Shown: in pieces, positions 51,528 to 59,979 of the stretch
Layout: each line of letters starts with the position of its first letter
How positions within the stretch are numbered: position 1 is the stretch's first letter
From: Herbiconiux aconitum
Lineage (GTDB): Bacteria; Actinomycetota; Actinomycetes; Actinomycetales; Microbacteriaceae
NCBI RefSeq assembly: GCF_024979235.1
Contig: NZ_JANLCM010000002.1
Coordinates: 620,001-684,000 of the forward strand
Direction: 5' to 3'
DNA length: 64,000 nt
Notes under the pieces: generated by a model
Told to the model about the DNA's origin: nothing
The model's input: the letters and a program-made list of their open reading frames with translations, nothing else
Databases searched by the model: none
Position numbers and translations under genes: made by a program

Positions 51528-52019
51528 ATGCTTGAATTCCTCGACTCGTACGCCTGGATCTTCTGGCTCGGGTTGATCCTCGTGTTCGTGGTGATCGAGA
51601 TGCTCACGCTGGAATTCACCTTTCTGATGCTCGCCATCGGCAGCCTCGGCGGCCTGATCGCCGGGGTCTTCGGGGTGCCGTGGTATTGGCAGATCGTGAT
51701 CGCCGGGGCGCTGTCTCTGCTGCTCCTTCTCACCCTCCGGCCACCTCTGCTGCGCCTGCTGAAACGAGGCGGCGACACCGCGAAGAGCAATGTCGACGCT
51801 CTGCTCGGCCTCGAAGGCCTCGTGGTCGACCAGGTCACCGGCAACGCGGGTCAGGTGAAGCTCTCGAACGGCGACATCTGGACCGCGAGGGTCTCCCCGC
51901 TCACCGAGAACCGCGAGTTGCGCCGCGGCGAACGCGTGCTCGTCACGGCCATCGACGGCGCCACCGCCATCGTCGTTCCGGCCGAACGCACCCACGAACA
52001 GAAGGAAGGCACCCTGTGA
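51528..52019 (+). CDS. NfeD-like membrane protein
   Basis: 163-aa protein with three N-terminal hydrophobic helices (about residues 8-75) and a C-terminal NfeD OB-fold domain (GLEGLVVDQVTGNAGQVKLSNGDIWTARV). Such short NfeD proteins work with SPFH/stomatin partners in membrane microdomains (established). GAGAGGAG lies before the ATG. Its stop overlaps the SPFH start (GTGA). Confidence 0.88.
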   Translation: MLEFLDSYAWIFWLGLILVFVVIEMLTLEFTFLMLAIGSLGGLIAGVFGVPWYWQIVIAGALSLLLLLTLRPPLLRLLKRGGDTAKSNVDALLGLEGLVVDQVTGNAGQVKLSNGDIWTARVSPLTENRELRRGERVLVTAIDGATAIVVPAERTHEQKEGTL

Positions 52020-53134
52020 ACGATCTCGTCGGGCAGATCATCGTGATCATCGTCATCGTGATCATCGTCATCTTCGTGGTGGTGGTGGTTTCGCGTGCCG
52101 TGCGGATCATCCCTCAAGCCCGCGCCGGTGTCGTCGAGCGGCTCGGCCGCTATCACAAGACGCTCATGCCGGGCCTGAACATCCTGGTGCCGTTCATCGA
52201 CCGGTTGCGTCCGCTGATCGACCTCCGTGAGCAGGTCGTCTCCTTCCCGCCGCAGCCGGTGATCACCGAAGACAACCTGGTGGTCTCCATCGACACGGTC
52301 GTGTTCTTCCAAGTGACGGATGCGCGTGCTGCGACCTACGAGATCGCCAACTACCTCGGCGCGGTCGAGCAGCTCGCCACCACCACCCTGCGTAACGTGG
52401 TGGGTGGGCTCAACCTCGAAGAGGCTCTCACCAGCCGCGACGAGATCAATGGCCAGCTGCGGATCGTGCTCGACGAGGCCACCGGCAAGTGGGGTATCCG
52501 CGTCTCGCGGGTCGAGCTCAAGGCGATCGATCCGCCCCTCTCCATCCAGGACTCGATGGAGAAGCAGATGCGCGCCGAGCGGGAGCGCCGCGCGGTCATC
52601 CTGACGGCTGAGGGAACCAAGCAGTCGGCGATCCTCGAGGCCGAGGGGCACCGGCAGGGCGAGATCCTCCGGGCCGAAGGTGACGCCAAGGCCGCGGTGC
52701 TGCGCGCCCAGGGTGAAGCCGAGGCCATCACGACGGTGTTCGGTGCCATCCATCGCGGTGAGCCCGACAACCTGTTGCTGGCCTATCAATACCTGCAGAC
52801 CCTGCCGAAGATCGCCGAGGGCAGCGCCAACAAGCTCTGGGTCATCCCGAGCGAGCTCACCGAGGCACTGAAGGGTATCGGGCAGGCTTTCGGCGAGCGA
52901 GGTGCGGCAACCCCGGGCGCTGCTGAGCGTCACGCCGCCGCGGGTGCCGCTGAGCCCAGCGCGCTGGCGGAGGCCGCCGAGCGTGCGGCGGGTGACGCGG
53001 CCGCTGCCGCAGCAGCGGCATCAGACGAGGCCACGAGCACACTGCCCGGCAGTATCACGGGCACGGTGCCGAGCACCACGGAGCCCGGCGCGTCGGCGAC
53101 GGGCACGCCCGGTGCCGCGCCGCAGACCGAGTGA
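52016..53134 (+). CDS. SPFH/Band 7 (stomatin/flotillin-like) protein
   Basis: 372-aa membrane scaffold protein. A Val/Ile-rich transmembrane segment covers residues 5-25; the Band 7 domain follows (IIPQARAGVVERLGRYHKTLMPG, VSIDTVVFFQVTDARAATYEI). A coiled-coil with repeated EAEGxxxGxxLRAEGDAKAA lies at residues about 185-245. An Ala/Pro/Thr-rich disordered tail ends the protein. GTG start overlaps nfeD. It is thought to form oligomeric rings with NfeD for membrane quality control. Confidence 0.9.
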   Translation: MNDLVGQIIVIIVIVIIVIFVVVVVSRAVRIIPQARAGVVERLGRYHKTLMPGLNILVPFIDRLRPLIDLREQVVSFPPQPVITEDNLVVSIDTVVFFQVTDARAATYEIANYLGAVEQLATTTLRNVVGGLNLEEALTSRDEINGQLRIVLDEATGKWGIRVSRVELKAIDPPLSIQDSMEKQMRAERERRAVILTAEGTKQSAILEAEGHRQGEILRAEGDAKAAVLRAQGEAEAITTVFGAIHRGEPDNLLLAYQYLQTLPKIAEGSANKLWVIPSELTEALKGIGQAFGERGAATPGAAERHAAAGAAEPSALAEAAERAAGDAAAAAAAASDEATSTLPGSITGTVPSTTEPGASATGTPGAAPQTE

Positions 53135-53909
53135 CGAGCGGGAGCCGGGCTGGTTCCAGCCCGCGCTCCCCCGCATCCTGGCCCATCGCGGCCTCGCCCT
53201 CGGCGTTCCCGAGAACACCCTCGCCGCATTCGAGCAAGCGGTCGCTGCCGGCGCCGGGTACATCGAGACCGACGTCAACGCGTCGGCCGACGGCGTCGCC
53301 ATCGCCAGCCACGACCAGACGCTCGACCGCATCGCCGGCCGTCCGGAGCGCATCGCCGACCTGACACTCGCCCAGCTGCTGGAGATCGATCTCGGCGGCG
53401 GCGTGCGCCTCGTGACCCTCGCCGATGTGCTCGCCGCGCATCCCGGCATCCGGTTCAACATCGACATCAAGTCCGAAGACGTGGCGGCGCCGGCCGCCCG
53501 CGCGATCCACGAAGCGGATGCCGCCGATCGGGTGCTGCTCACCTCCTTCTCCACTCGGCGTCGGCGCGCGGCTGTCGACGTGCTCGATGACCGAGTGGCG
53601 GCTTCGGCCTCCGTCGGCGAATTCGTGCCGGCGCTCTTCGCGGCGAAGCTGGGACTCGTGCCCGTGGTGCGGTGGCTCCTGCGGCGAGTGGATGCCGTGC
53701 AGATTCCGTTGACCGTCTTCGGAATGCGCACCACCACGCCGCGGATGGTGCGGCGCCTGCACGCGGCGGGCGTCGAGATACACGTCTGGACGATCAACGA
53801 CGTGGCCGTCGCCCGCGGGCTCCTCATGCGCGGAGTGGACGGTCTGGTGACCGACCGCGCCGATCTGATGCTTCCCCTCGCGGAGGAATTCCGCGCCCGT
53901 TTTCGGTGA
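53112..53909 (+). CDS. Glycerophosphodiester phosphodiesterase
   Basis: 265-aa GDPD-type TIM-barrel enzyme. Catalytic region: ILAHRG, PENTLAAFEQAVAAGAGYIE, TDVNASADGVAIASHDQTLDR. C-terminal VEIHVWTINDVAVARGLLMRGVDGLVTDRADL is typical. It releases glycerol-3-phosphate from glycerophosphodiesters. No signal peptide, so cytoplasmic. GTG 53112 is the only sensible in-frame start and overlaps the SPFH gene by 23 nt; no clear ribosome site, so expression probably depends on coupling. Confidence 0.87.
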   Translation: MPRRRPSDEREPGWFQPALPRILAHRGLALGVPENTLAAFEQAVAAGAGYIETDVNASADGVAIASHDQTLDRIAGRPERIADLTLAQLLEIDLGGGVRLVTLADVLAAHPGIRFNIDIKSEDVAAPAARAIHEADAADRVLLTSFSTRRRRAAVDVLDDRVAASASVGEFVPALFAAKLGLVPVVRWLLRRVDAVQIPLTVFGMRTTTPRMVRRLHAAGVEIHVWTINDVAVARGLLMRGVDGLVTDRADLMLPLAEEFRARFR

Positions 53910-53950
53910 AACGGTGGTTCGCTGAGAGAGTACTGACAATAGGCGTCAGC

Positions 53951-53983
53951 GGAAAGGTTTCACGCAGCCCGACGGTTTATAAC
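53951..53983 (+). promoter_or_regulatory. Promoter region of rbpA with SigR/SigH-like elements
   Basis: GGAAA (53951-53955), 19 nt, GTT (53975-53977) resembles the GGAAT-N18/19-GTT boxes of SigR/SigH thiol-stress promoters that drive rbpA in Streptomyces. TATAAC (53978-53983) could be a housekeeping -10 instead. Confidence 0.45.
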
Positions 53984-54013
53984 GTTTGAAGCAACGCGAG
54001 AGGAGACCACACA

Positions 54014-54379
54014 ATGGCAGATCGCAGTTTGCGTGGAATGCGTCTGGGCGCACAAAGCCTGCAGAGCGAAGAGGGCGTGGTTTTCTCGCCCCGAACGACC
54101 TATACGTACCGCTGCGCGACATGTGGCCGCGACACCGACATGGTGTTCTCGGCCGAGGCCGAGGCACCGGAGACCTGGGAATGCAAGTATTGCAGCCACG
54201 AAGCGACCCTCATGGTCGGTTCGGAGCCCGTCGAGGTCGACCACGGAGACGTCAAGACGCCCCGTAGTCACTGGGACATGCTGCTCGAGCGGCGCACGCG
54301 TGCCGAGCTCGAGGAGCTCCTGGAGGAGCGCCTCCAGTACCTCCGGGCACGCCGGGGAACGCAGAAGATCGGCGCCTGA
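54014..54379 (+). CDS. rbpA: RNA polymerase-binding protein RbpA
   Basis: 121-aa actinobacterial transcription factor that binds principal sigma factors and RNA polymerase and stabilises open complexes. The zinc-ribbon-like core has CATCGRDTDMVF and CKYCSHE (four Cys), and the C-terminal sigma-interaction domain is SHWDMLLERRTRAELEELLEERL. GAGAGGAG precedes the ATG. RbpA is also linked to basal rifampicin tolerance in some actinobacteria, which fits with helR elsewhere in the window. Confidence 0.95.
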   Translation: MADRSLRGMRLGAQSLQSEEGVVFSPRTTYTYRCATCGRDTDMVFSAEAEAPETWECKYCSHEATLMVGSEPVEVDHGDVKTPRSHWDMLLERRTRAELEELLEERLQYLRARRGTQKIGA

Positions 54380-54408
54380 CCGCTCGTCAGCATTTGGCGC
54401 CATCACGA

Positions 54409-56040
54409 TCAGGAACGTCGCCTGGCCTTCACGGGCCGGGGCGACGTTCTCGTCGTTAAGGCCACCGCCAGTCCGATGATGCCGAACCCGGCCACCAGCC
54501 ACTCGATCTGGAACCCGACGAGCGCGGCGGGCGTCGGCACAGTGGCCAGCGGCACGTCGGAGACCATCGCGCCGGCCTGATAGGCCGGGATGCCGGTGAT
54601 GGTGCGCCCGTCGGGCCCGATGATCTGACTGGTGCCCACCGTCGAGATGTTCACCACGCTCCGGCCGAGCTCGATCGCCCGCAGTCGCGCGATGGCCAGC
54701 TGCTGCAGGTTCTCGTCGGTCTTGCCGAAGTCGGCGTTGTTCGTCTGCGAGAGCACGACCTGCGCCCCTTCGTCCGACATCTCGCGCATCACGGCGTCGT
54801 CGGTGATGTCGAAACAGATCGAGATGCCGGCGATCAGCCCGTTGATGTCGAAGGTGAGGTCGGTGCTGCCGAACTGGTAATCGCGCGTCACCAGGTCGAC
54901 GAGGTCGGGTTGGAGGGCATGGAAGAAGTCGCGGTTGGGCATCCACTCGGCGAAGGGCACCGGATGCCGCTTGTCGTAGAAGTCGGCGACTCCCCCGTTC
55001 TCCCAGAGCAGTGAGGTGTTGTAGACCTTGTCGCCGCGCTGCTGGATGGTGCCGACCACGAGCGGAACCCCGCCGAGCGACTCGCTCACGGCATCGAGGG
55101 TCTGCGCCGCCACCGGGTAGCGGGCGGGATCGATGTCGGAGGCGTTCTCCGGCCACACCACCACGTCGAGCTTCTGGCCTTCGAGCGGCACCGACGCCGC
55201 CACGTGGTCGCTCAGGATGTCGCCCGGCTGGTGCACCGCGAACAGGCCCGCGTTCGAGTTGCCCTGCACGGCAGCGATCCGCGAGGTTCCGGATGTCGGT
55301 GCCGGCCAGGCGGGAACGGCGAGGAGTGCGGCGATCGCGATCGCCCCGGCCAGCACGCGGCTCGAGCTGCGGAGGTCGAACTCCCGACCGAGCTGGATCA
55401 GGAACACGACCGTCCACACGAGCACGAAGCTGAGCCCTGACATGCCGAGCCAGGCCACGATGTCGGCGAACGGGCTCTCCGACTGCGACATGGCGACGCG
55501 GCCCCAGGAGAATCCGCCGTAGGGCGCGATGGAGTTGATGCCTTCGCGCAGCACCCAGAGCCCGGAGACGATGATCGGCACGAGTCCCAGTCGACCCCAG
55601 CGGCTCGGCCAGACCCGTTCGGCGCGGCGGTAGACGAGCGCGATGAGGATCGAGCCGAGTCCGAAGTAGACGGCCTCGAAGCCCGACAGGCCGAGCCACG
55701 GAACAGGGCCGAGGTACAGGGTGAGCCAGAAGATGTGCACGCCCCAGAAGGTCGCGCCGGCGACGGCTCCGATGAGGAACGCGCTCTTCCATCCGCGCCC
55801 GATGAGACCGGCGAGCACGATGCCGACACCGACGAGCGTGAGCGGCCACCACCCCTTGTCGGGGAACCCCGCGTCGAGGGCGATTCCCGCCCCCACAGCG
55901 CCGAGCAGAGCCAGCCAGAGGGGCATCAGCGGTCGTGCGAAGCGGCGGGGCTCCTCGAGCGAACGGCGGAGGTCGATCAGCTGCGGATCGGCGGTGGTCG
56001 TCGTGACCGGACGAGTGGGCGGGGTCAGTGTGGCGCTCAT
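54409..56040 (-). CDS. lnt: Apolipoprotein N-acyltransferase
   Basis: 543-aa membrane enzyme that N-acylates the lipid-modified cysteine of lipoproteins. Six to seven N-terminal helices are followed by a nitrilase-like periplasmic domain and a C-terminal helix. The Glu-Lys-Cys triad is visible in WPENASD, FYDKRHPVPFAEW and GISICFD. LSQTNNADFGKTDE is also conserved. Start at 56040, 11 nt downstream of helY. The 50-residue N-terminal tail is variable. Confidence 0.93.
   Translation of the reverse strand: MSATLTPPTRPVTTTTADPQLIDLRRSLEEPRRFARPLMPLWLALLGAVGAGIALDAGFPDKGWWPLTLVGVGIVLAGLIGRGWKSAFLIGAVAGATFWGVHIFWLTLYLGPVPWLGLSGFEAVYFGLGSILIALVYRRAERVWPSRWGRLGLVPIIVSGLWVLREGINSIAPYGGFSWGRVAMSQSESPFADIVAWLGMSGLSFVLVWTVVFLIQLGREFDLRSSSRVLAGAIAIAALLAVPAWPAPTSGTSRIAAVQGNSNAGLFAVHQPGDILSDHVAASVPLEGQKLDVVVWPENASDIDPARYPVAAQTLDAVSESLGGVPLVVGTIQQRGDKVYNTSLLWENGGVADFYDKRHPVPFAEWMPNRDFFHALQPDLVDLVTRDYQFGSTDLTFDINGLIAGISICFDITDDAVMREMSDEGAQVVLSQTNNADFGKTDENLQQLAIARLRAIELGRSVVNISTVGTSQIIGPDGRTITGIPAYQAGAMVSDVPLATVPTPAALVGFQIEWLVAGFGIIGLAVALTTRTSPRPVKARRRS
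54412..54448. terminator. Hairpin terminator between rbpA and lnt
   Basis: GAACGTCGCC (54412-54421) pairs with GGCGACGTTC (54439-54448), with an inner GGCC/GGCC helix. It lies 32 nt after the rbpA stop and overlaps the last codons of the convergent lnt gene. Confidence 0.7.
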
Positions 56041-56051
56041 GTTCGCTTCTC

Positions 56052-58529
56052 TCACGCCACCGAGGAGTAAGCGACGATGCCGCGACGCACCGCATCGATG
56101 GCCGAGCGCGCCGTCGACGAGAGGTGAGCATCCGAGGTTCCCTGCAGCTGGTCGAGCAGGTCGATGGTCTGCTTCGACCAGCGCACGAAGTCGCCGGCGG
56201 CCATGTCGGCCTCGTTCAGCACGTCGTCGAGGGTGCCGCCGCGCGCCCACTTGTGCATCGCCGTGGAGAGACCCGTGGCCACCGGATCGCTGCCGGGCAG
56301 CTTGTGTTCGCGCTCGATGTCGTCGATCTGGGCCCAGAGCGTCTGCGTCTTGTCGAGAGCCACACGGAAGGCGCCGCGCGGCAGGAACCGTTCGGCCGCC
56401 TCGCTCTCGTCGCGCCGCGGTTCGTACACCAGAGCGCACGCGATGGCGGCCAGCGACGCCGGGTCGAGGTCGCGCCAGACCTGGCGGCGGATGCACTCGG
56501 CCACCAGCAGATCGCGTTCGCCGTAGATGCGCTTCAGGGTGTGGCCGTGCTGGGTGAGCACCGTCGCACCTTCGTCGTCGATGGCGAGGTAGCCGAGGCC
56601 GAGCAGCACGTCGGTGACGCGATCGAAGACCTTGGCGATGACGTTGGTGCGGGTCTGGATCTGCTGGGTGAGGCGATCCGTCTCCTTCTTGAGGGTGAAC
56701 CAGCGCTCGGCCCAGCGGGCGTGCGCCTCGCGGTCTTTGCAGCCGTGCACCGGATGCGAACGCAGCTGTTTACGCAGCGACTCGATGCGCCGCTGCCGCT
56801 TCTCCCGCTCGCCCCGCGATGCCGTGGCTGAGCGCCCCGCGCCGGCCCGTTCGAGGTCGGTGAGTTCGCGACGGATGCGCGCGTACTCCTTGAAGTCGCC
56901 GAGGTGGCAGGTCATCGACTTCTCGTAGCCGGCCAGCGACTCCTCCTGCTGCCGCACCTTGCGGGCCAGGTCGACGACCGCTCGGTCGGCTTGGAACTGC
57001 GCGAACGACGACTCGAGGATCTCGCGGGTGCGCGGCCGGCCGAACTGGTCGATCAGGTTCACGGCCATGTTGTAGGTGGGCCGGAAGCTGGAGTTCAGCG
57101 GATAGGTGCGCCGCGAGGCGAGCGAGGCCACCTCCTGCGGGTCGAGGCCCTCGCGCCACTGGATGACCGAGTGCCCCTCTACGTCGATGCCGCGACGGCC
57201 CGCACGGCCCGTGAGTTGGGTGTACTCCCCCGCCGTGATGGACACCCGCGCCTCGCCGTTGAACTTCTCGAGCTTCTCGAGCACGACGGTGCGGGCGGGC
57301 ATGTTGATGCCGAGGGCGAGCGTCTCGGTGGCGAAGACCACCTTCACCAGCTTCTTCTGGAACAGCTCCTCCACCACCTCCTTGAAGGCGGGCAGCATTC
57401 CGGCGTGGTGGGCGGCGACACCTCGCATCAGCCCCTCGGTCCATTCCCAGTAGCCGAGCACCGCGAGATCTTCGTCGAGCAGGGTGCGGCAACGCTCGTC
57501 GACGATGCGACGGATCTCCTCGCGTTCCTCCGCGGTGGTGAGGCGCACTCCCCCGCGCAACACCTGCTTGACGGCCTGGTCGCATCCGATCCTGCTGAAC
57601 ACGAAGAAGATGGCCGGCAGCAGCCGATGCTCGTCGAGCAGGGCGACCACGTCGGGCCGATCCATCCGTTCGAAACCCTGGCCGTGCGGGCGGTAGCCGC
57701 CGCCGCGGCCACGTCCGCCGCCGCCGCCGCGGCGACCGCCGCCCTGACGAGCCGACGCCAGCGAGGCGCCGCCACGCACCAACTGGGCGAGTTCGGGATT
57801 GACCCGGTTGGTCGCTGCGCGCCCGGTCGAGTCGAAGAGATCGATCAGCTTCGTCTTCACGAGGGCGTGCTGATCGAGGGGCACGGGTCGCTCTTCGGAG
57901 ACGATCACCTCGGTGTCGCCGCGCACGGCCTGCAGCCAGTCACCGAACTCCTCCGCATTCGAGACCGTCGCCGAGAGGGAGACGAGTTTCACGGTCTGTG
58001 GAAGGTGGATGATCACCTCTTCCCAGACGGCACCACGGAAGCGGTCGGCCAGGTAGTGCACCTCGTCCATCACCACGAAACGCAGATTCGTGAGCAGTCC
58101 GGAATCGGCGTAGAGCATGTTGCGCAGCACTTCGGTGGTCATCACCACGATGCGGGCGTCAGCATTGATGTTGGTGTCGCCGGTGAGCAGCCCCACCTCG
58201 TCGGGACCGTACTCGGCCACGAACTCCTGGAACTTCTGATTCGAGAGCGCCTTCATCGGCGCCGTGTAGAACACCTTGTCGCGCACCGATTGCATCGCCA
58301 AATGCACGGCGAACTCGGCCACGACGGTCTTGCCGGCGCCGGTCGGAGCGGCGACGAGCACACTGCGGCCGTCTTCGAGGGCCCCTGCCGCCTCGATCTG
58401 GAACGGGTCGAGATCGAACGCCAGCCCGCTCCGGAACTGCGCGACCTGCGGATGCCCCGCACGGGTGCGGCTCGCTGCGAACCGCTGCGCCGGACTCAGC
58501 ACGTCGCTCGTCTCTCCCGCGGCGGCCAT
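56052..58529 (-). CDS. helY: Ski2/Mtr4-like DEAD/DEAH RNA helicase HelY
   Basis: 825-aa superfamily 2 helicase. Motif I APTGAGKT near residue 61, motif II MDEVHYL (DEVH) near residue 156, motif III SLSATVSN near residue 185, motif VI QLTGRAGRRGID near residue 450. An Arg/Gly-rich loop (QGGGRRGGGGGRGRGGGY) near residue 265 is inserted before the second RecA domain. The C-terminal DSHCT-like domain is present. Its start overlaps the tatC stop. Roles in RNA processing are inferred from Ski2/Mtr4 relatives. Confidence 0.92.
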   Translation of the reverse strand: MAAAGETSDVLSPAQRFAASRTRAGHPQVAQFRSGLAFDLDPFQIEAAGALEDGRSVLVAAPTGAGKTVVAEFAVHLAMQSVRDKVFYTAPMKALSNQKFQEFVAEYGPDEVGLLTGDTNINADARIVVMTTEVLRNMLYADSGLLTNLRFVVMDEVHYLADRFRGAVWEEVIIHLPQTVKLVSLSATVSNAEEFGDWLQAVRGDTEVIVSEERPVPLDQHALVKTKLIDLFDSTGRAATNRVNPELAQLVRGGASLASARQGGGRRGGGGGRGRGGGYRPHGQGFERMDRPDVVALLDEHRLLPAIFFVFSRIGCDQAVKQVLRGGVRLTTAEEREEIRRIVDERCRTLLDEDLAVLGYWEWTEGLMRGVAAHHAGMLPAFKEVVEELFQKKLVKVVFATETLALGINMPARTVVLEKLEKFNGEARVSITAGEYTQLTGRAGRRGIDVEGHSVIQWREGLDPQEVASLASRRTYPLNSSFRPTYNMAVNLIDQFGRPRTREILESSFAQFQADRAVVDLARKVRQQEESLAGYEKSMTCHLGDFKEYARIRRELTDLERAGAGRSATASRGEREKRQRRIESLRKQLRSHPVHGCKDREAHARWAERWFTLKKETDRLTQQIQTRTNVIAKVFDRVTDVLLGLGYLAIDDEGATVLTQHGHTLKRIYGERDLLVAECIRRQVWRDLDPASLAAIACALVYEPRRDESEAAERFLPRGAFRVALDKTQTLWAQIDDIEREHKLPGSDPVATGLSTAMHKWARGGTLDDVLNEADMAAGDFVRWSKQTIDLLDQLQGTSDAHLSSTARSAIDAVRRGIVAYSSVA

Positions 58530-59323
58530 CAGACGGCCAACTCGATGTCGAGCTTCTCGATCGCACGGCGCTTGCGGCGGTCGTGCAACCAGGCGATCCC
58601 CGCGGCGGTGAAGTAGAGCAGCAGCATCGGGATGGCGAGCAGGAACATCGACATCACGTCGGCGGCCGGGGTGGCGATGGCCGTGAACAGGGTGATGGCG
58701 AGGATGGCGATGCGCCAGGACTTCAGGATGGCGACAGCGCTCAGCACGCCCGCGAAGTTGAGGATGACGAGGAACACCGGCAGCACGAACGCGATGCCGA
58801 TCGCGAGCACGAGCTTCAGCACGAAGTCGTAGTAGGAGCGCGCGGTGAGCAGCGCGGTCGTGCCCTCGGGCGCGAACCCGGTGAGCAGTGTCACCATGTG
58901 CGGCAGCACGAACCACCCGGCGACGCAGCCGGCCAGGAAGAGCGGAACGGCGGCGCACACGAAGCCGAGGGCATACCCCTTCTCCTTCTTCTTCAGACCC
59001 GGCATCACGAACGCGAACACCTGGTAGAGCCACACGGGCGAGGAGAGCACGACGCCGACCGTGAAGGCGATCTGGATGCGCAGATCGAACGCCGAGGAGA
59101 CGTCGGTGAAGTTGAGGCTGGCTTCGCGGCCCTGCTGCGCGGCCAGATCGGCGATCGGCTGGGTCAGCGCGGAGAGGATGAAGTCGGAGAGGATGAACCC
59201 GACCACCATGCCGAGCACGATGGCCAGCGCTGAGATGAACAGCCGGTTGCGCAGCTCGACGAGGTGGGCGCCGAGTGACATCCGGCCGTCACGGGAGCGC
59301 CGCCGGGAAGACTTGACGGCCAC
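58529..59323 (-). CDS. tatC: Twin-arginine translocase subunit TatC
   Basis: 264-aa six-helix receptor of the Tat pathway that binds twin-arginine signal peptides. Conserved features: MSLGAHLVELRNRLFIS at the N-terminus, the FAFVMPGLKKKEKGYALGF loop, and the late ATPAADVMSMFLLAIPMLLLY. GTG start at 59323, 5 nt after tatA. No tatB is seen, as is common in operons with a single TatA. Confidence 0.95.
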   Translation of the reverse strand: MAVKSSRRRSRDGRMSLGAHLVELRNRLFISALAIVLGMVVGFILSDFILSALTQPIADLAAQQGREASLNFTDVSSAFDLRIQIAFTVGVVLSSPVWLYQVFAFVMPGLKKKEKGYALGFVCAAVPLFLAGCVAGWFVLPHMVTLLTGFAPEGTTALLTARSYYDFVLKLVLAIGIAFVLPVFLVILNFAGVLSAVAILKSWRIAILAITLFTAIATPAADVMSMFLLAIPMLLLYFTAAGIAWLHDRRKRRAIEKLDIELAV

Positions 59324-59328
59324 CGACC

Positions 59329-59616
59329 CTACGACTTCGGTTCGGACTTCGTCTCCGGAGCGATCGTCGCCTCAGAGGGCGCCGTGCCGGAGGCCGGCGG
59401 TGCAGCGGGTGCAGCCGGAGCAGCTGGAGGGGTCGTCTCGACCGGAGGGGTGGCCTGGTCGGCGTTCTCCTCCTTCATGGCCTTCGTCTCGCTGCGGAAG
59501 ATGCGCATCGACTGGCCGAGGCTCTTCGAGAGCGCGGGCAGACGGGTCGCCCCGAACAACAGCAGGATGACGACGAGGATGATGACCAGGTGCCACCCGT
59601 TGAGGTTACCGAGCAT
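59329..59616 (-). CDS. tatA: Twin-arginine translocase subunit TatA
   Basis: 95-aa pore-forming Tat component: a single N-terminal helix (WHLVIILVVILLLFGATRLP), an amphipathic helix with LSKSLGQSMRIFRSE and a Pro/Ala-rich acidic tail. The FG-x-x-[KR]LP hinge is present. Its start overlaps the end of the upstream small membrane protein by 11 nt. Confidence 0.94.
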   Translation of the reverse strand: MLGNLNGWHLVIILVVILLLFGATRLPALSKSLGQSMRIFRSETKAMKEENADQATPPVETTPPAAPAAPAAPPASGTAPSEATIAPETKSEPKS

Positions 59617-59962
59617 TGGTCCACTTCCTTATCGTCGGAATCGTTTCGGGATTCACCAGCAGTTTACCGCGTTTGATCCGGGCTTCTCTGCGTGCCTGCT
59701 TCAATTCGGCTTTGCGCTCCAGATGGAGTTCGCGCCGCCGTACGGTCTCGACGTAGCCGAGCAGGATCGCGCGATCGGTCGGCTCCTCCGGGGCCAACTC
59801 CTCGACGTTCTCGTTGAGCCGCGCCACCTTGTCGGAGAGCTCCTCGAGCGCGTGCATCACCGCGACGCCTTTGCGGAACAGGCGGTAGCCGAGCCACGCG
59901 AGCATGCCGAAGAATCCGAGCCCCAGAACCACCCAGATGATCAGCCACGCCCACCACGCCAT
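59606..59962 (-). CDS. Small membrane protein upstream of tatA
   Basis: 118-aa protein: one N-terminal transmembrane helix (WWAWLIIWVVLGLGFFGMLAWLG) followed by a coiled-coil (ALEELSDKVARLNENVEEL) and a basic tail. Not recognised as a named family; it is a recurrent neighbour of tatAC in this bacterial group. TAGGCT lies 6 nt upstream of ATG 59962, so this start is preferred over GTG 59968. Confidence 0.75.
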   Translation of the reverse strand: MAWWAWLIIWVVLGLGFFGMLAWLGYRLFRKGVAVMHALEELSDKVARLNENVEELAPEEPTDRAILLGYVETVRRRELHLERKAELKQARREARIKRGKLLVNPETIPTIRKWTNAR

Positions 59963-59968
59963 GGGCAC

Positions 59969-59974
59969 AGCCTA
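59969..59974 (-). promoter_or_regulatory. Leaderless-type -10 box before the tat group
   Basis: TAGGCT on the minus strand, 6 nt before the ATG at 59962, giving the small membrane protein-tatA-tatC-helY-lnt string its own promoter after pafC. Confidence 0.45.
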
Positions 59975-59979
59975 CCGAG

